From positions 434,001 through 498,000 of the forward strand of contig NZ_JAOVZO020000020.1 in assembly GCF_025717065.2 (NCBI RefSeq): a stretch of DNA of 64,000 nucleotides, given 5' to 3'. Below are positions 17,218-26,499 of the stretch, one piece after another. Under the pieces are notes generated by a model, which saw only the letters and a program-made list of their open reading frames with translations, searched no databases and was not told the DNA's origin. Both the position numbers and the translations under genes were made by a program. How positions within the stretch are numbered: the first letter of the stretch is position 1; every line of letters starts with the position of its first letter. The DNA is from Tahibacter soli (GTDB lineage Bacteria; Pseudomonadota; Gammaproteobacteria; Xanthomonadales; Rhodanobacteraceae).

Positions 17218-19429
17218 GCGGCGCTCGCGTCGCTTCGAGCAGGAACGATTCGAGCGCTTTCACGGCGTCGGGCGCCGCGAACAGCCGCTGTGCGCGCTCG
17301 CGCAGCGTCGCGCGCAACGCATCGCGCCGCGCCGCGTCGGCCAGCAGCGTCGTGGCGAGCGTCACGTAGTGATCGTCGTCGCGCGCGATCGTCGCGTCGA
17401 CACCGAGCATCCGCAGCATGCCCGCCGTCTGCCGGCCGCGCGCAAAGCGTCCGTCGTAGCAGACGACCGGCGCCGCCATCGCGAGCGCGTCGAGGCTCGT
17501 GCCGCCGCCGGAAAAGCCCGGCGTGTCGAGCACGAGGTCGGCGCGCGCGACGCCGCCGAGAAACTCGGCGTACGGCCGCGGCGATTCGATGACCAGATGT
17601 CGTGCGGGATCGAGCCCGTGCGCGCGCAGCACCGGCTCGATGCGTGCGCGGAAACGGCGCGCGAGCGCCTCGCCGCGATGGAACACGACGAGCCTGCCGT
17701 CGCTCGCGGCGAGCACGCGCGCGAGCGTCGCGTCGAACGCCGGCGGGAGCTTCGTGAGATTCTGCAAGCACGCAACGAGCGGTCGCGCGCCGTCGCGCAG
17801 CGCGTCGAACCACGCGCCGTCGCCGGGCGCGACCGGCGCGCGCGGCGCGCAGCCGAGGCCCGGCAATCGCACGAGTCGTTCGCGGTAGTGCGCCTCGCCG
17901 CCGGGCGGTTCGAGCGCATCGGCGCTCAAGTAGTAGTCGACGCTCGCGAGCCCGGTCGTCGCGGGATGGCCGTAGGCCGCGCATTGCACCGGCGCGAGCC
18001 GCATCGCCGCGAGCACCGCTTGGCGCACGTCCATGCCGACGTCGAGATAGATCAGCACGTCGAGCTGCGCGGTGCGGATGCGCTCGGCCAGCGCCGGCAG
18101 CTCCGCCGGCGGCGCTTCGCTGTGATCGGCGGACGCGACGATCGCGGCGAGCCTGTCGTCCGGCGTCGCGCCGGTGTACCAGACGTGGCGTTCGAATCGC
18201 GCCGGATCGAGTTCGCGTATCCAGCCGCCGAAATACCGTTCGACGACGTGCGCATGCAGATACGCGCTGACGAAGCCGACGCGCACGCGCCCTTCGCGCA
18301 CACGCGGTTCGATCGGCATCGCGAGCGTCGGATGCGCCAGGCGCACGACGCGCTCGACGAGATCGCCGTAGCGCGCGAGCGTCGCCGTGTGATCGCCGGG
18401 CAGGTACGCGAGCTGGAACAGGCCGACCGCTTCGGCCGCTTCGAACCAGCCTGCCGCGTCGGCGGCGTCGGCGCGATCGAGTTCGGCGTGCAGCGCATCG
18501 AGATTTGCCGCGACGCGCGCGACCGCCGCATTCGCTTCGGCGTAGTCGTGCGGCAGCCACGGCAAGGCGAGCGCCGCGTTCCAACGCGCGCGCGTCCACG
18601 CCGGCGCGAGTTCGCACGCGCGGCGCAGCGCGTCGGCGGCCGCCGCGCGGTCGCCGGTCTCGTCGCACGCGAGGCCGAACTGCAGATGGTTCGCGGCGAC
18701 GTCGGGCGCGAGTTCGCAGGCGCGTCGCAGCGCGCCGACAGCCGCGTCGGCGTCGTTCGCCATGCGCGCGGCGGCGCCGAGCGTTTCCCACCACGCGGCG
18801 TTGTCAGGGTCCGCGCGCGTCGCGGTTTCGGCAAGCGCGCGCGCATCGGCGTAGCGCTGCTGGTCGACACGCAGCATCGCGAGGTTGCCGTTCGCGGCGG
18901 CGTCCCGTGGACTCGCCGCATGCGCGCGGTACAGAAACTTTTCGGCTTCGTCGAGTCGGCCGAGGCGGCGCAGCAGATTGCCGAGATTCGTCAGCGTGTT
19001 CGCGGCGTTCGGCTGCGTCGCGAGCGCCTGGCGATACGCGCGCTCGGCCGCCGCGGCGTCGCCGCGCTGCTCGTGCAGCAGGCCGAGGTTGTACGCAGCC
19101 GTCGAATATTCCGGGCGTATTTTAATGGCTTGCGCAAATGCCTCGGCGGCCGCGTCGAATTCGCCGTGCGCGCGCAGGGCGAGCGCGAGGTTGTTGAGCA
19201 TTTCCGCGGCGCGCGGGCGCAGTTCGACGGCGCGGCGATAGTGGCGTATCGCCTTGTCGACCTTGCCCTGCTGATACGCGACGATGCCGAGCAGATGCCA
19301 CGCGTCGGCGTTCGCGGCGTCGAGCTTCGTCACGCGCTGGTAGTGGCTTTCGGCGAGGCCCAGCTCGCCGGCCTGGTGATGCTTCTGGCCTTTCGCGAAC
19401 AGCGCGAGCGCTTGCGGGTTCGCGGACAT
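17207..19429 (-). CDS. TPR protein with O-GlcNAc-transferase-like (SPINDLY/GT41) glycosyltransferase domain
   Basis: Residues 1 to about 320 are at least eight TPR units (for example NADAWHLLGIVAYQQGKVDK, PNAANTLTNLGNLLRRLGRL). Residues about 375-740 match the GT41 family: VRVGFVSAYLHAHVVERYFG, VQCAAYGHPATTGLASVDYY, LSADALEPPGG and the nucleotide-sugar loop LDTPGFSGGGTSLDALAMAA. Such enzymes glycosylate protein Ser/Thr in the cytoplasm, or Asn in HMW1C-like relatives. ATG 19429 overlaps the hslR stop as TGATG, so translation is coupled. A longer in-frame extension to 19705 reads through hslR and is rejected. In bacteria the targets of these enzymes are often adhesins or flagellin; the target here is unknown. 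Confidence 0.88.
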   Translation of the reverse strand: MSANPQALALFAKGQKHHQAGELGLAESHYQRVTKLDAANADAWHLLGIVAYQQGKVDKAIRHYRRAVELRPRAAEMLNNLALALRAHGEFDAAAEAFAQAIKIRPEYSTAAYNLGLLHEQRGDAAAAERAYRQALATQPNAANTLTNLGNLLRRLGRLDEAEKFLYRAHAASPRDAAANGNLAMLRVDQQRYADARALAETATRADPDNAAWWETLGAAARMANDADAAVGALRRACELAPDVAANHLQFGLACDETGDRAAAADALRRACELAPAWTRARWNAALALPWLPHDYAEANAAVARVAANLDALHAELDRADAADAAGWFEAAEAVGLFQLAYLPGDHTATLARYGDLVERVVRLAHPTLAMPIEPRVREGRVRVGFVSAYLHAHVVERYFGGWIRELDPARFERHVWYTGATPDDRLAAIVASADHSEAPPAELPALAERIRTAQLDVLIYLDVGMDVRQAVLAAMRLAPVQCAAYGHPATTGLASVDYYLSADALEPPGGEAHYRERLVRLPGLGCAPRAPVAPGDGAWFDALRDGARPLVACLQNLTKLPPAFDATLARVLAASDGRLVVFHRGEALARRFRARIEPVLRAHGLDPARHLVIESPRPYAEFLGGVARADLVLDTPGFSGGGTSLDALAMAAPVVCYDGRFARGRQTAGMLRMLGVDATIARDDDHYVTLATTLLADAARRDALRATLRERAQRLFAAPDAVKALESFLLEATRAPLRT

Positions 19430-19845
19430 CAGAGCGAATCGATGTCGCCGAGCGCCTTGATCAGGCGGCGCGCGCGCTTGTCCGGCTTCGTCGGCGGCCT
19501 GGCGTAGCCGGTCGCTTCGAGACGGCGCTGCTCGGCGGCCTGCGCGCGCGCCTGCCGGCTCGCGTCGCTTTCGCGATACAGCGCCTGCGCGACCGGCGCG
19601 GGACCGCGCAGTTCGGCGAGACCCAGCACGGCGACTTCGAAACGTTCCTCGCCGCGCGAAATGTGCAATACGTCGCCGACGCGCACGGCCTTGCCGGGTT
19701 TGCACGGCTGCGCGTTGACGTCGATCTTGCCGCCGTCGATCGCGTGCTTGGCGAGCGTGCGCGTCTTGAAGAAGCGCGCGGCCCAGAGCCAGACGTCGAG
19801 GCGAACTGCGTCGAGGGCGGGTTTTTCAGGGACTGCGTGGGTCAT
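19429..19845 (-). CDS. hslR: Heat-shock protein 15, S4-domain RNA-binding protein
   Basis: The 138-residue product has an S4 RNA-binding domain (VRLDVWLWAARFFKTRTLAK, HAIDGGKIDVNAQPCKPGKA) and the basic C-terminal helix of Hsp15 (RRLEATGYARPPTKPDKRAR). Hsp15 binds 50S subunits carrying stalled peptidyl-tRNA and moves the tRNA to free the subunit for recycling. Start ATG 19845 fits the family; upstream codons to 19908 are a poor match. The next heat-shock gene, htpG, lies just upstream, separated by a strong hairpin, and the glycosyltransferase gene overlaps its stop. Confidence 0.93.
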   Translation of the reverse strand: MTHAVPEKPALDAVRLDVWLWAARFFKTRTLAKHAIDGGKIDVNAQPCKPGKAVRVGDVLHISRGEERFEVAVLGLAELRGPAPVAQALYRESDASRQARAQAAEQRRLEATGYARPPTKPDKRARRLIKALGDIDSL

Positions 19846-19866
19846 GGGCGAATGATGACGCTTGTG

Positions 19867-19910
19867 CTTTGGCTCGTCACCCCGGCCTGCGCCGGGATGA
19901 CGAGCCAAAG
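19867..19910 (-). terminator. Strong hairpin after htpG
   Basis: CTTTGGCTCGTCA (19867-19879) pairs with TGACGAGCCAAAG (19898-19910), and the stem continues after one mismatch through a CCCGGC/GCCGGG step to a CTGC loop: 20 positions with one mismatch. It lies 4 bp after the htpG stop. The core (CCCCGGCCTGCGCCGGGATGA) resembles widespread extragenic palindromes. There is no long U tract, so it may also serve as an mRNA stabiliser. Confidence 0.65.
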
Positions 19911-19914
19911 AGAA

Positions 19915-21798
19915 TCAACCCACCAGCGCATTCATCCGCCGCACGAACGCCGCCGGATCGTCCAGGCGCGCGCCTTCGAGCAACTGCGCCTGTTCGAACA
20001 GCAGGAGGCCGAGGTCGCCCGCACGCGCCGCGTCGGCTTCGCTCTCGATGCGCCTGACCAGCGGATGCTGCGGATTGATCTCGAGAATCGGCTTGGACGC
20101 GGGAACGTCCTGCCCCGCCTCGCGCATCAGCCGCTGCAGGTGCAGCGCCATGTCGTATTCGTCGAGCACGAGGCACGACGGCGAGTCGGTCAGGCGCTGG
20201 CCCACGCGCACGTCGCGCACGCGCTCGCCGAGCAGTTCCTTGAGCTTGGCGACCAGCGGCTCGGCCGCCTTGTTCGCCGCTTCGCGCGCTTCCTTGTCGG
20301 CCGCGCCGCCGAGCGCGTCGAGGTCGAGTTCGCCCTTCGCGGCGTTGCGCAGCTTCTTGCCCGCGTATTCGTGCAGGTAGCCGAGCATCCATTCGTCGAT
20401 GCGGTCGAACATCAGCAGCACTTCGACGCCGCGCGCGCGCAGCGCTTCGATCTGCGGACTGCCGGCCGCCGCGGCGTAGCCGTCGGCGCTGACGTAGTAG
20501 ATGGCGTCCTGGCCCACGGCCATGCGGCCGATGTAGTCGTCGAGCGACACCGTGCGGCCGGCGCCGTCGGACTTCGTCGACGCGAAGCGCAGGAGCTTGG
20601 CGATGCGCTCGCGGTTCGCGGTGTCCTCGGCGATGCCTTCCTTGAGCACGTTGCCGAAGTTGTCGACGAACGCCTGGAACTTTTCCTTGTCGTCGTTCGC
20701 GAGCTTTTCGAGCAGGTCGAGGCTGCGCTTGACGCAGGCCGAACGGATCTGCTGCACCAGGCGATTGTCCTGCAGAATTTCGCGGCTGACGTTCAACGGC
20801 AGGTCGTCGGAGTCGACGACGCCGCGCATGAAGCGCAGGTACGACGGCAGCAGCTGTTCGCTCGCGTCCATGATGAACACGCGGCGGATGTAGAGCTTCA
20901 GGCCCTTGCGCTCGTCGCGACCGCTCCACATCGCGTCGAACGGCGGCTTGGACGGCAGGAACAACAGCAGCGTATAGCTCTGGCTGCCTTCGACGCGATT
21001 GTGCGTCCAGCTCGCCGCGTCGTTGTAGTCGTGCGCGAGCGATTTGTAGAAACCCTGGTAGTCGTCGTCTTTCAGTTCCGACTTCGGCCGCGTCCACAGC
21101 GCCGCCGCGTGGTTGACGGTTTCCCATTCGCCGCCCGGCTTGCCGTCTTCCGCTTCCTTCGGCATGCGGATCGGGAACGCGATGTGGTCGGAGTATTTGC
21201 CGATTAGCGAGCGCAGCTGCCACGCGTTCAGGAATTCGCTTTCCTCTTCCTTCAGGTGCAGCGTGACGCTGGTGCCGCGCGGCAGGTCGGCCGCGTCGGC
21301 GATCGTGTATTCGCCGGTGCCATCCGATTCCCAGCGCACGCCGGCGTCGGCGGCCGAGCCGGCGCGGCGCGTCGTCAGCGTCACCTTGTCGGCGACGATG
21401 AACGCGGAATAGAAGCCCACGCCGAACTGGCCGATCAGCTGCGTGTCCTTGCGCGCGTCGCCGGACAGCGCTTCGAGAAACTTGCGCGTGCCCGAGCGTG
21501 CGATCGTGCCGATGTTCTCGATGACTTCGTCGCGACTCATGCCGACGCCGTTGTCGCGCAGGGTGAGCGTGCGCGCGTCGGCGTCGATGCTGATTTCGAT
21601 GCGCAGTTCGGCGTCGCCCTCGACGAGCGATGGATTCGCCAGCGCTTCGAAGCGCAGCTTGTCGCAGGCGTCGGAGGCGTTGGAAACGAGCTCGCGCAGG
21701 AAGATTTCCTTGTGCGAGTACAGCGAATGCGTCACCAGGTGCAGCACCTGGGCGACTTCGGCTTCGAACTTGCGCGTCTGCGCTGCGGTTTCGGTCAT
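19915..21798 (-). CDS. htpG: Chaperone protein HtpG (Hsp90)
   Basis: The 627-residue product matches the usual length. It has the GHKL ATP-binding motifs: SNASDACDKLRFEALANPSL, LRDNGVGMSRDEVIENIGTI and GQFGVGFYSAFIVADKV. The middle domain (YIRRVFIMDASEQLLPSYLR, GVVDSDDLPLNVSREILQ) and the C-terminal dimerisation domain follow. ATG 21798 gives the family start MTETAAQTRKFEAEVAQ. HtpG helps fold a subset of cytoplasmic proteins and is heat-induced; no sigma-32 promoter could be confirmed by eye. Confidence 0.97.
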   Translation of the reverse strand: MTETAAQTRKFEAEVAQVLHLVTHSLYSHKEIFLRELVSNASDACDKLRFEALANPSLVEGDAELRIEISIDADARTLTLRDNGVGMSRDEVIENIGTIARSGTRKFLEALSGDARKDTQLIGQFGVGFYSAFIVADKVTLTTRRAGSAADAGVRWESDGTGEYTIADAADLPRGTSVTLHLKEEESEFLNAWQLRSLIGKYSDHIAFPIRMPKEAEDGKPGGEWETVNHAAALWTRPKSELKDDDYQGFYKSLAHDYNDAASWTHNRVEGSQSYTLLLFLPSKPPFDAMWSGRDERKGLKLYIRRVFIMDASEQLLPSYLRFMRGVVDSDDLPLNVSREILQDNRLVQQIRSACVKRSLDLLEKLANDDKEKFQAFVDNFGNVLKEGIAEDTANRERIAKLLRFASTKSDGAGRTVSLDDYIGRMAVGQDAIYYVSADGYAAAAGSPQIEALRARGVEVLLMFDRIDEWMLGYLHEYAGKKLRNAAKGELDLDALGGAADKEAREAANKAAEPLVAKLKELLGERVRDVRVGQRLTDSPSCLVLDEYDMALHLQRLMREAGQDVPASKPILEINPQHPLVRRIESEADAARAGDLGLLLFEQAQLLEGARLDDPAAFVRRMNALVG

Positions 21799-21880
21799 GG
21801 TCGATGCCCTCGGCAAGTGTTGTGAACGGTCCTGTTCATGCGGGCCGCCGGTTGCGCTTTCAACGCGGCGTCCGCAACGC

Positions 21881-21908
21881 AAAACGGCCGCCTCGCGGCA
21901 GCCGTTTT
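21881..21908 (-). terminator. Rho-independent terminator of the rpsP-rimM-trmD-rplS operon
   Basis: AAAACGGC and GCCGTTTT arms, extended by GCC/GGC around a 4-base loop with one internal mismatch, lie about 20 bp after the rplS stop. Read on the minus strand the stem ends in GTTTT. The A-rich side also serves the other strand, but no gene points into it from the left. Confidence 0.75.
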
Positions 21909-21928
21909 GGAAAACGCTGAAAAGTCGA

Positions 21929-22297
21929 TTAGTCGGCCGACTTGGCGCTCTTCGACAGATCTTCCTGGATGCGCGCCTTCTTGCCTTCCAGGCCGCGCAG
22001 GTAGTACAGCTTCGCGCCGCGCACCTTGCCGCGACGCTTGACCGACACGGAGTCGATCACCGGGCTGTGCGTCTGGAACACGCGCTCGACGCCCGTGCCG
22101 TGCGAAATCTTGCGCACCGTGAAGGCCGAATTCAGGCCGGCGTTCTTGCGCGCGATGCAAACACCTTCATACGCCTGCACGCGCTCGCGGTTGCCTTCCT
22201 TGACCTTGACGTTGACGACGACCGTATCGCCCGGGCCGAAATCCGGCAGGCTGCGCTTGATCTGGGCGGCTTCGAACTGTTGAAGGAGGTTGCTCAT
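21929..22297 (-). CDS. rplS: 50S ribosomal protein L19
   Basis: The 122-residue protein starts at ATG 22297 ([20 protein letters not shown]), with the AAGG-type spacing and N terminus usual for L19. It has [15 protein letters not shown], then [20 protein letters not shown], and ends in [21 protein letters not shown]19 sits at the 30S-50S interface. It is the last gene of the rpsP-rimM-trmD-rplS operon, 19 bp after trmD. Confidence 0.98.
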   Translation of the reverse strand: MSNLLQQFEAAQIKRSLPDFGPGDTVVVNVKVKEGNRERVQAYEGVCIARKNAGLNSAFTVRKISHGTGVERVFQTHSPVIDSVSVKRRGKVRGAKLYYLRGLEGKKARIQEDLSKSAKSAD

Positions 22298-22316
22298 GAC
22301 ACTCACCACTCGTTGA

Positions 22317-23087
22317 TTATGCTTCCGGCTTGTCGCCGGCCCTTGCCGCGAGCCATTCGCGGCGGAATTCTTCCAACAGCGTTCGCGCTTGACTGCCGAG
22401 CTCGCGCCTCGCGAGGAGGTCGGGCCGGCGCAACCAGGTGCGCCCCAGCGACTGCTTCAGACGCCAGCGCCGGATCATCGCATGGTTGCCCGATTGCAAC
22501 ACGTCCGGTACCGCGCCGAGTTCGTCGACCATCGGCCTCGCGTAGTGCGGGCAATCGAGCAGACCGTCCGAAAACGAATCCTGCTCTGCCGAAGCCGCGT
22601 CGTTCAGCGCGCCGTCCTGCAGCCGCCCGATCGCATCGATCAGCACCGCCGCGCCGAGCTCGCCCCCTGACAGCACGTAGTCGCCGATGGAGATTTCTTC
22701 ATCGACTTCCGCCGCGATCAGGCGTTCGTCCACGCCTTCGTAGCGCCCGCACAGAAGAATCAGATGATCCTCCCGCGCGAGTTCGGCCACCTTGGCCTGC
22801 GTGAGCCGCGATCCCTGCGGACTCAGATAAATCGTTCGGCTCTTCGAGCCCGATCCCGCCTTGCGCGCCGCGACGATCGCCTCGCGCGTCGGTGCGATCA
22901 GCATCACCATGCCGGGCCCGCCGCCGCAGGTGCGGCCGTCCACGGTACGGTAGCTGTCGGTCGCGAAATCGCGCGGATTCCAGGCGGTGACCGACAGCAG
23001 TTCGCGTTCCTGCGCGCGTCCGACGACGCCGACCGCCGCGCAGGAGCGCACGAAATCGGGAAACAGCGTGATGACGTCGATGCGCAT
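22317..23087 (-). CDS. trmD: tRNA (guanine-37-N1)-methyltransferase
   Basis: TrmD methylates G37 next to the anticodon, which prevents +1 frameshifting. The 256-residue product shows the SPOUT knot motifs: [30 protein letters not shown] and [16 protein letters not shown], and the C-terminal domain with [20 protein letters not shown]. It lies between rimM (17 bp upstream) and rplS, the standard order. Confidence 0.98.
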   Translation of the reverse strand: MRIDVITLFPDFVRSCAAVGVVGRAQERELLSVTAWNPRDFATDSYRTVDGRTCGGGPGMVMLIAPTREAIVAARKAGSGSKSRTIYLSPQGSRLTQAKVAELAREDHLILLCGRYEGVDERLIAAEVDEEISIGDYVLSGGELGAAVLIDAIGRLQDGALNDAASAEQDSFSDGLLDCPHYARPMVDELGAVPDVLQSGNHAMIRRWRLKQSLGRTWLRRPDLLARRELGSQARTLLEEFRREWLAARAGDKPEA

Positions 23088-23104
23088 CGCGCCGCCTGCC
23101 TTCG

Positions 23105-23623
23105 CTAAAACTCCGGATCCCAGTCGACGACGATGCGGTTCGCATCGAAATCGACCTCGCGTACGTATTGGTCCACGACGAACGGGATCAGCCGTTCGCG
23201 TTCGCCGTCGCGCGCGACGAGCACGTCGTTGGCGCCGGTCGAGAACAGGTGCGAGACGCGGCCCAGGGGCACGCCGTCGACCGTGAACACGTCCAGCCCT
23301 TCCAGATCGGTCCAGTAGAACTCGCCGGGTTTCGCTTTCGGCAGCGCCGAACGCGACACCCAGATTTCCGTTCCGATCAATGCCGCGGCCTGGTCGCGGT
23401 CGCCGTGGCCGGGCAGTTCGGCAATCATGCCCTTGCCCTGCTCGCGCCCGCGGCAGTCGCGGATTTCAGTCTCTTTCCCCGACGAAGACTTCAAGATCCA
23501 TGGCTGGTACTTGAAGATCTGCATGCGGGGATCGGTCCAGGATTCGATCTTGACCGCGCCCTGGACCCCGTGCACGCCGACGATCCTGCCTACGAGGATG
23601 CGCCGGTCGCCACTCGCCGTCAT
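23105..23623 (-). CDS. rimM: Ribosome maturation factor RimM
   Basis: A 172-residue RimM with the N-terminal domain [20 protein letters not shown] and the PRC-barrel domain ([40 protein letters not shown]). It binds S19 and helps mature the 30S head. It starts 9 bp after rpsP in the ribosomal operon. Confidence 0.97.
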   Translation of the reverse strand: MTASGDRRILVGRIVGVHGVQGAVKIESWTDPRMQIFKYQPWILKSSSGKETEIRDCRGREQGKGMIAELPGHGDRDQAAALIGTEIWVSRSALPKAKPGEFYWTDLEGLDVFTVDGVPLGRVSHLFSTGANDVLVARDGERERLIPFVVDQYVREVDFDANRIVVDWDPEF

Positions 23624-23632
23624 GCCGACGCC

Positions 23633-23893
23633 TTAGGCGGCGGCAGCGGCGCGCTTGGCGGCCTGCTTGATCAGCGAACGCACCTTCTCGGTCGGCTGCG
23701 CGCCCTTGGAGATCCATTCCTGCGCACGCGCGACGTTCAGTTCCAGAGGAACTTCCTTGCCGGCGGCGATCGGATTGAAGAAACCCAGGCGCTCGATGCT
23801 GCGGCCGTCACGCGCATAGCGCTCGTCGGCAACCACGATGTGATAGAACGGACGCCCCTTGGCGCCGCCGCGGGACAGGCGAATCTTGACCAT
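23633..23893 (-). CDS. rpsP: 30S ribosomal protein S16
   Basis: An 86-residue S16: [40 protein letters not shown], and the [15 protein letters not shown] end. It is the first gene of the rpsP-rimM-trmD-rplS operon, with a candidate promoter about 65 bp upstream. Confidence 0.98.
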   Translation of the reverse strand: MVKIRLSRGGAKGRPFYHIVVADERYARDGRSIERLGFFNPIAAGKEVPLELNVARAQEWISKGAQPTEKVRSLIKQAAKRAAAAA

Positions 23894-23956
23894 TGGTCAC
23901 TTCTCTTCAGGTGATCGGGCCGTCAGGCGGACGCATGCAGCCCCGGGAAACGCGGC

Positions 23957-23985
23957 ATTGTAGGGAAGGTCGGCACGCGCTGCAA
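23957..23985 (-). promoter_or_regulatory. Candidate sigma-70 promoter of the rpsP operon
   Basis: On the minus strand TTGCAG (23985-23980) is followed after 17 bp by TACAAT (23962-23957), which matches five of six -10 consensus positions. It lies 64 bp before the rpsP start. Confidence 0.5.
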
Positions 23986-24051
23986 GCGCAAATGCCGAAA
24001 AATCCATCTCCCGCCAAGCGCTTGCCGTGTCGCGCCCGGCTTCCTTCGTAC

Positions 24052-25440
24052 TCAGCGCATCATGCCGCCGCCGGGAAAACCGCCCCCGCCGCCCATGTTG
24101 CGCATCGCGCCCTTCATCTGGCGCATGAGGCCCTTGACGCCGCCGCCGGCGAGCTTGGACATCATCTTTTCCATCTGCTGGTACTGCTTGAGCAGCTTGT
24201 TGATGTCGGCCGGCTGCATGCCCGAGCCGCGCGCGATGCGCTGCTTGCGCGAGCCGTTGAGCAGGTCCGGATGGCGGCGTTCTTTTTTGGTCATCGAATT
24301 GATGATCGCGATCATGCGGTGCACTTCGCGGTCGTTGGCCTTCGACTTGACGTGCTCGGGCAGCGCGCCGACGCCCGGCAGCTTGTCCATCAGCGACGCG
24401 AGGCCGCCCATGTTGAGCATCTGCTGCAGCTGTTCGCGCATGTCGTTGAGGTCGAAGCGCTTGCCCTTCATCACCTTTTCGGCGAGTTTCTGGGCTTTCT
24501 CCTGGTCGACCTTCTGTTCGACCTGCTCGACCAGCGACAGCACGTCGCCCATGCCGAGGATGCGCTGCGCGACGCGGTCGGGGTGGAACGGTTCGAGCGC
24601 GTCGGTCTTCTCGCCCGCGCCGATGAACTTGATCGGACGGCCGGTGACGTAGCGCACCGACAGCGCGGCGCCGCCGCGCGCGTCGCCGTCGGTCTTGGTC
24701 AGCACGACGCCGGTCAGCGGCAGCGCTTCGGCGAACGCCTTGGCGGTGTTCGCGGCGTCCTGGCCGGTCATCGAGTCGACGACGAACAGCGTTTCGATCG
24801 GCGTGAGCGCCGCGTGCAGCGCCTTGATCTCGGCCATCATGTCGGCGTCGACGTGCAGGCGGCCGGCGGTGTCGACGATCAGCACGTCGGCGAAGTTCTT
24901 CTTCGCCGCGTCGAGCGCGCCGCGCGCGATGGCGACCGGATCCTGGCTGCCTTCGCTAGGGTGGAACAGCACCTCGACCTGCTCGGCGAGCACGCGCAGC
25001 TGTTCGATCGCGGCGGGACGGTACACGTCGGCCGACACGACCATCACTTTTTTCTTCTTGCGTTCTTTCAGGAAGCGCGCGAGCTTCGCCGCGGTGGTGG
25101 TCTTGCCGGCGCCCTGCAGGCCCGCCATCAGCACGACGGCCGGCGGCTGCGCGGCCAGGTTGAGGTCGGTGTTGACCGTGCCCATGACCGCGGTCAGCTC
25201 GTCGCGCACGACCTTGATCAGCGACTGGCCGGGCGTGAGGCTCTTGAGCACGTCCTGTCCGACCGCGCGCACCTTGATGCGCTCGATCAGCGCCTGCACG
25301 ACCGGCAGCGCCACGTCGGCCTCGAGCAGCGCGATGCGCACTTCGCGCAGGGATTCGCGGATGTTTTCCTCGGTCAGGCGCGCGCGACCGCGCAGGCGCT
25401 CGATGGTGGACGACAGTCGCTGGCTCAGGGACTCGAACAT
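24052..25440 (-). CDS. ffh: Signal recognition particle protein Ffh
   Basis: The 462-residue GTPase binds 4.5S RNA and signal sequences and delivers membrane proteins to FtsY. It has the N domain (MFESLSQRLSSTIERLRG), G domain motifs GLQGAGKTTTAAKLARF, DTAGRLHVD and LTKTDGDARGGAALS, and a Met-rich M domain (MREQLQQMLNMGGLASLMDK), ending in a Gly/Met-rich tail. ATG 25440 fits the family start; the open frame upstream of it is not conserved. A TATACT hexamer on the minus strand (25479-25474) is a likely -10 element. Confidence 0.98.
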   Translation of the reverse strand: MFESLSQRLSSTIERLRGRARLTEENIRESLREVRIALLEADVALPVVQALIERIKVRAVGQDVLKSLTPGQSLIKVVRDELTAVMGTVNTDLNLAAQPPAVVLMAGLQGAGKTTTAAKLARFLKERKKKKVMVVSADVYRPAAIEQLRVLAEQVEVLFHPSEGSQDPVAIARGALDAAKKNFADVLIVDTAGRLHVDADMMAEIKALHAALTPIETLFVVDSMTGQDAANTAKAFAEALPLTGVVLTKTDGDARGGAALSVRYVTGRPIKFIGAGEKTDALEPFHPDRVAQRILGMGDVLSLVEQVEQKVDQEKAQKLAEKVMKGKRFDLNDMREQLQQMLNMGGLASLMDKLPGVGALPEHVKSKANDREVHRMIAIINSMTKKERRHPDLLNGSRKQRIARGSGMQPADINKLLKQYQQMEKMMSKLAGGGVKGLMRQMKGAMRNMGGGGGFPGGGMMR

Positions 25441-25566
25441 GGACGCGTATCGCAGGGAAACAAAAGGACGGCGAGTATAGCAGCCGCTGCCGACGAATCC
25501 GTCCGGGCGCCCGAAGCTAACGCTTCTCACTAACATCGGTCGCGGGCTCTATGCCACACTCGACGC

Positions 25567-26367
25567 ATGCCGATTTCCGTTCTTTCCGCGCTCGCCGTCG
25601 CTCTGTACATCGCCGCGGCGCTGGCGCTCGCGCTGCCGCTCGTCAATCGCGCGTCGCTGCCGCGCGGGGCCAGCCTCGGCGTCGCCGGCATCGGCGTGAT
25701 CGCGCACGGCGCCGTCGTGTTCGGCGCGCACAGCGGCGGACTCGACCTGCACTTCTTCGCGGCGCTGTCGGTCGTGGCATTGCTCACCGCCGCGATGACG
25801 CTCGTCGTGAACGCCGCGCGGCCGGTCGCCGGCCTCGGCGTCATCGTGTTTCCGCTCGCCGCGGTGCTGCTCGGCATCGATACGTGGCTCGCGCCGCCGA
25901 CGCATCCGGCCGACCGCGACTGGCAGATCCAGCTGCACGTGATCGTCGCGCTGCTCGGTTATGCCGTACTGAGCCTGTCGGCGCTGCTGGGCCTCCTGCT
26001 CGCGGCGCAGGATCGCGCGCTGCGCAATCACCGGCTGTCGGCCGGCCTCGTGCGCGTGCTGCCGCCGCTGACCCTGACCGAAGCGCTGATGTTCCGTCTC
26101 GTCGGCGCCGGCTTCGTGCTCCTGACGCTGACGCTCGTGACCGGCGTGCTGTTCGTCGACAATCTCTTCGCGCAGCACCTCGTCCACAAGACGGTGCTGT
26201 CGATCGTCGCGTGGTTCGTGTTCGGCGCGCTCCTGTTCGGCCGCTGGCGCTTCGGCTGGCGCGGCCGCCGCGCGGTGCGGCTGCTGCTGATCGGCATGGT
26301 CGTGCTGCTGCTCGCGTTCTTCGGCAGCAAATTCGTACTCGAACTCCTGTTGCGCCGCACGCCATAG
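25567..26367 (+). CDS. ypjD: CcsA-like inner-membrane protein (YpjD/CorE type)
   Basis: A 266-residue protein with about eight hydrophobic segments and the cytochrome c assembly (CcsA/CcmC) pattern, here as WQIQLHVIVALLGYAVLSLS and TLTLVTGVLFVDNLF, HKTVLSIVAWFVFGALLFGR. Conserved His residues face the membrane surface. In proteobacteria this gene is commonly divergent from ffh, as here. E. coli YpjD has been linked to cation handling; the role is not settled. Confidence 0.88.
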   Translation: MPISVLSALAVALYIAAALALALPLVNRASLPRGASLGVAGIGVIAHGAVVFGAHSGGLDLHFFAALSVVALLTAAMTLVVNAARPVAGLGVIVFPLAAVLLGIDTWLAPPTHPADRDWQIQLHVIVALLGYAVLSLSALLGLLLAAQDRALRNHRLSAGLVRVLPPLTLTEALMFRLVGAGFVLLTLTLVTGVLFVDNLFAQHLVHKTVLSIVAWFVFGALLFGRWRFGWRGRRAVRLLLIGMVVLLLAFFGSKFVLELLLRRTP

Positions 26368-26499
26368 CCTCCGCTGCAAAAACCGGCACTCGTTCACACT
26401 CGCGACGCTGCGCGCCCCTTGCCGGGGCGTCGGTCAGGGGGCAGAATCCTTCGTCAGCGGGGGAACTTACGTGCTTGATCTCAGCCTGATTCGCAATCC

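Noticed and set aside
17207-19705. Longer N terminus for the glycosyltransferase
   Set aside because: The extra 92 codons overlap hslR in another frame; the TPR part begins right after ATG 19429, which overlaps the hslR stop.
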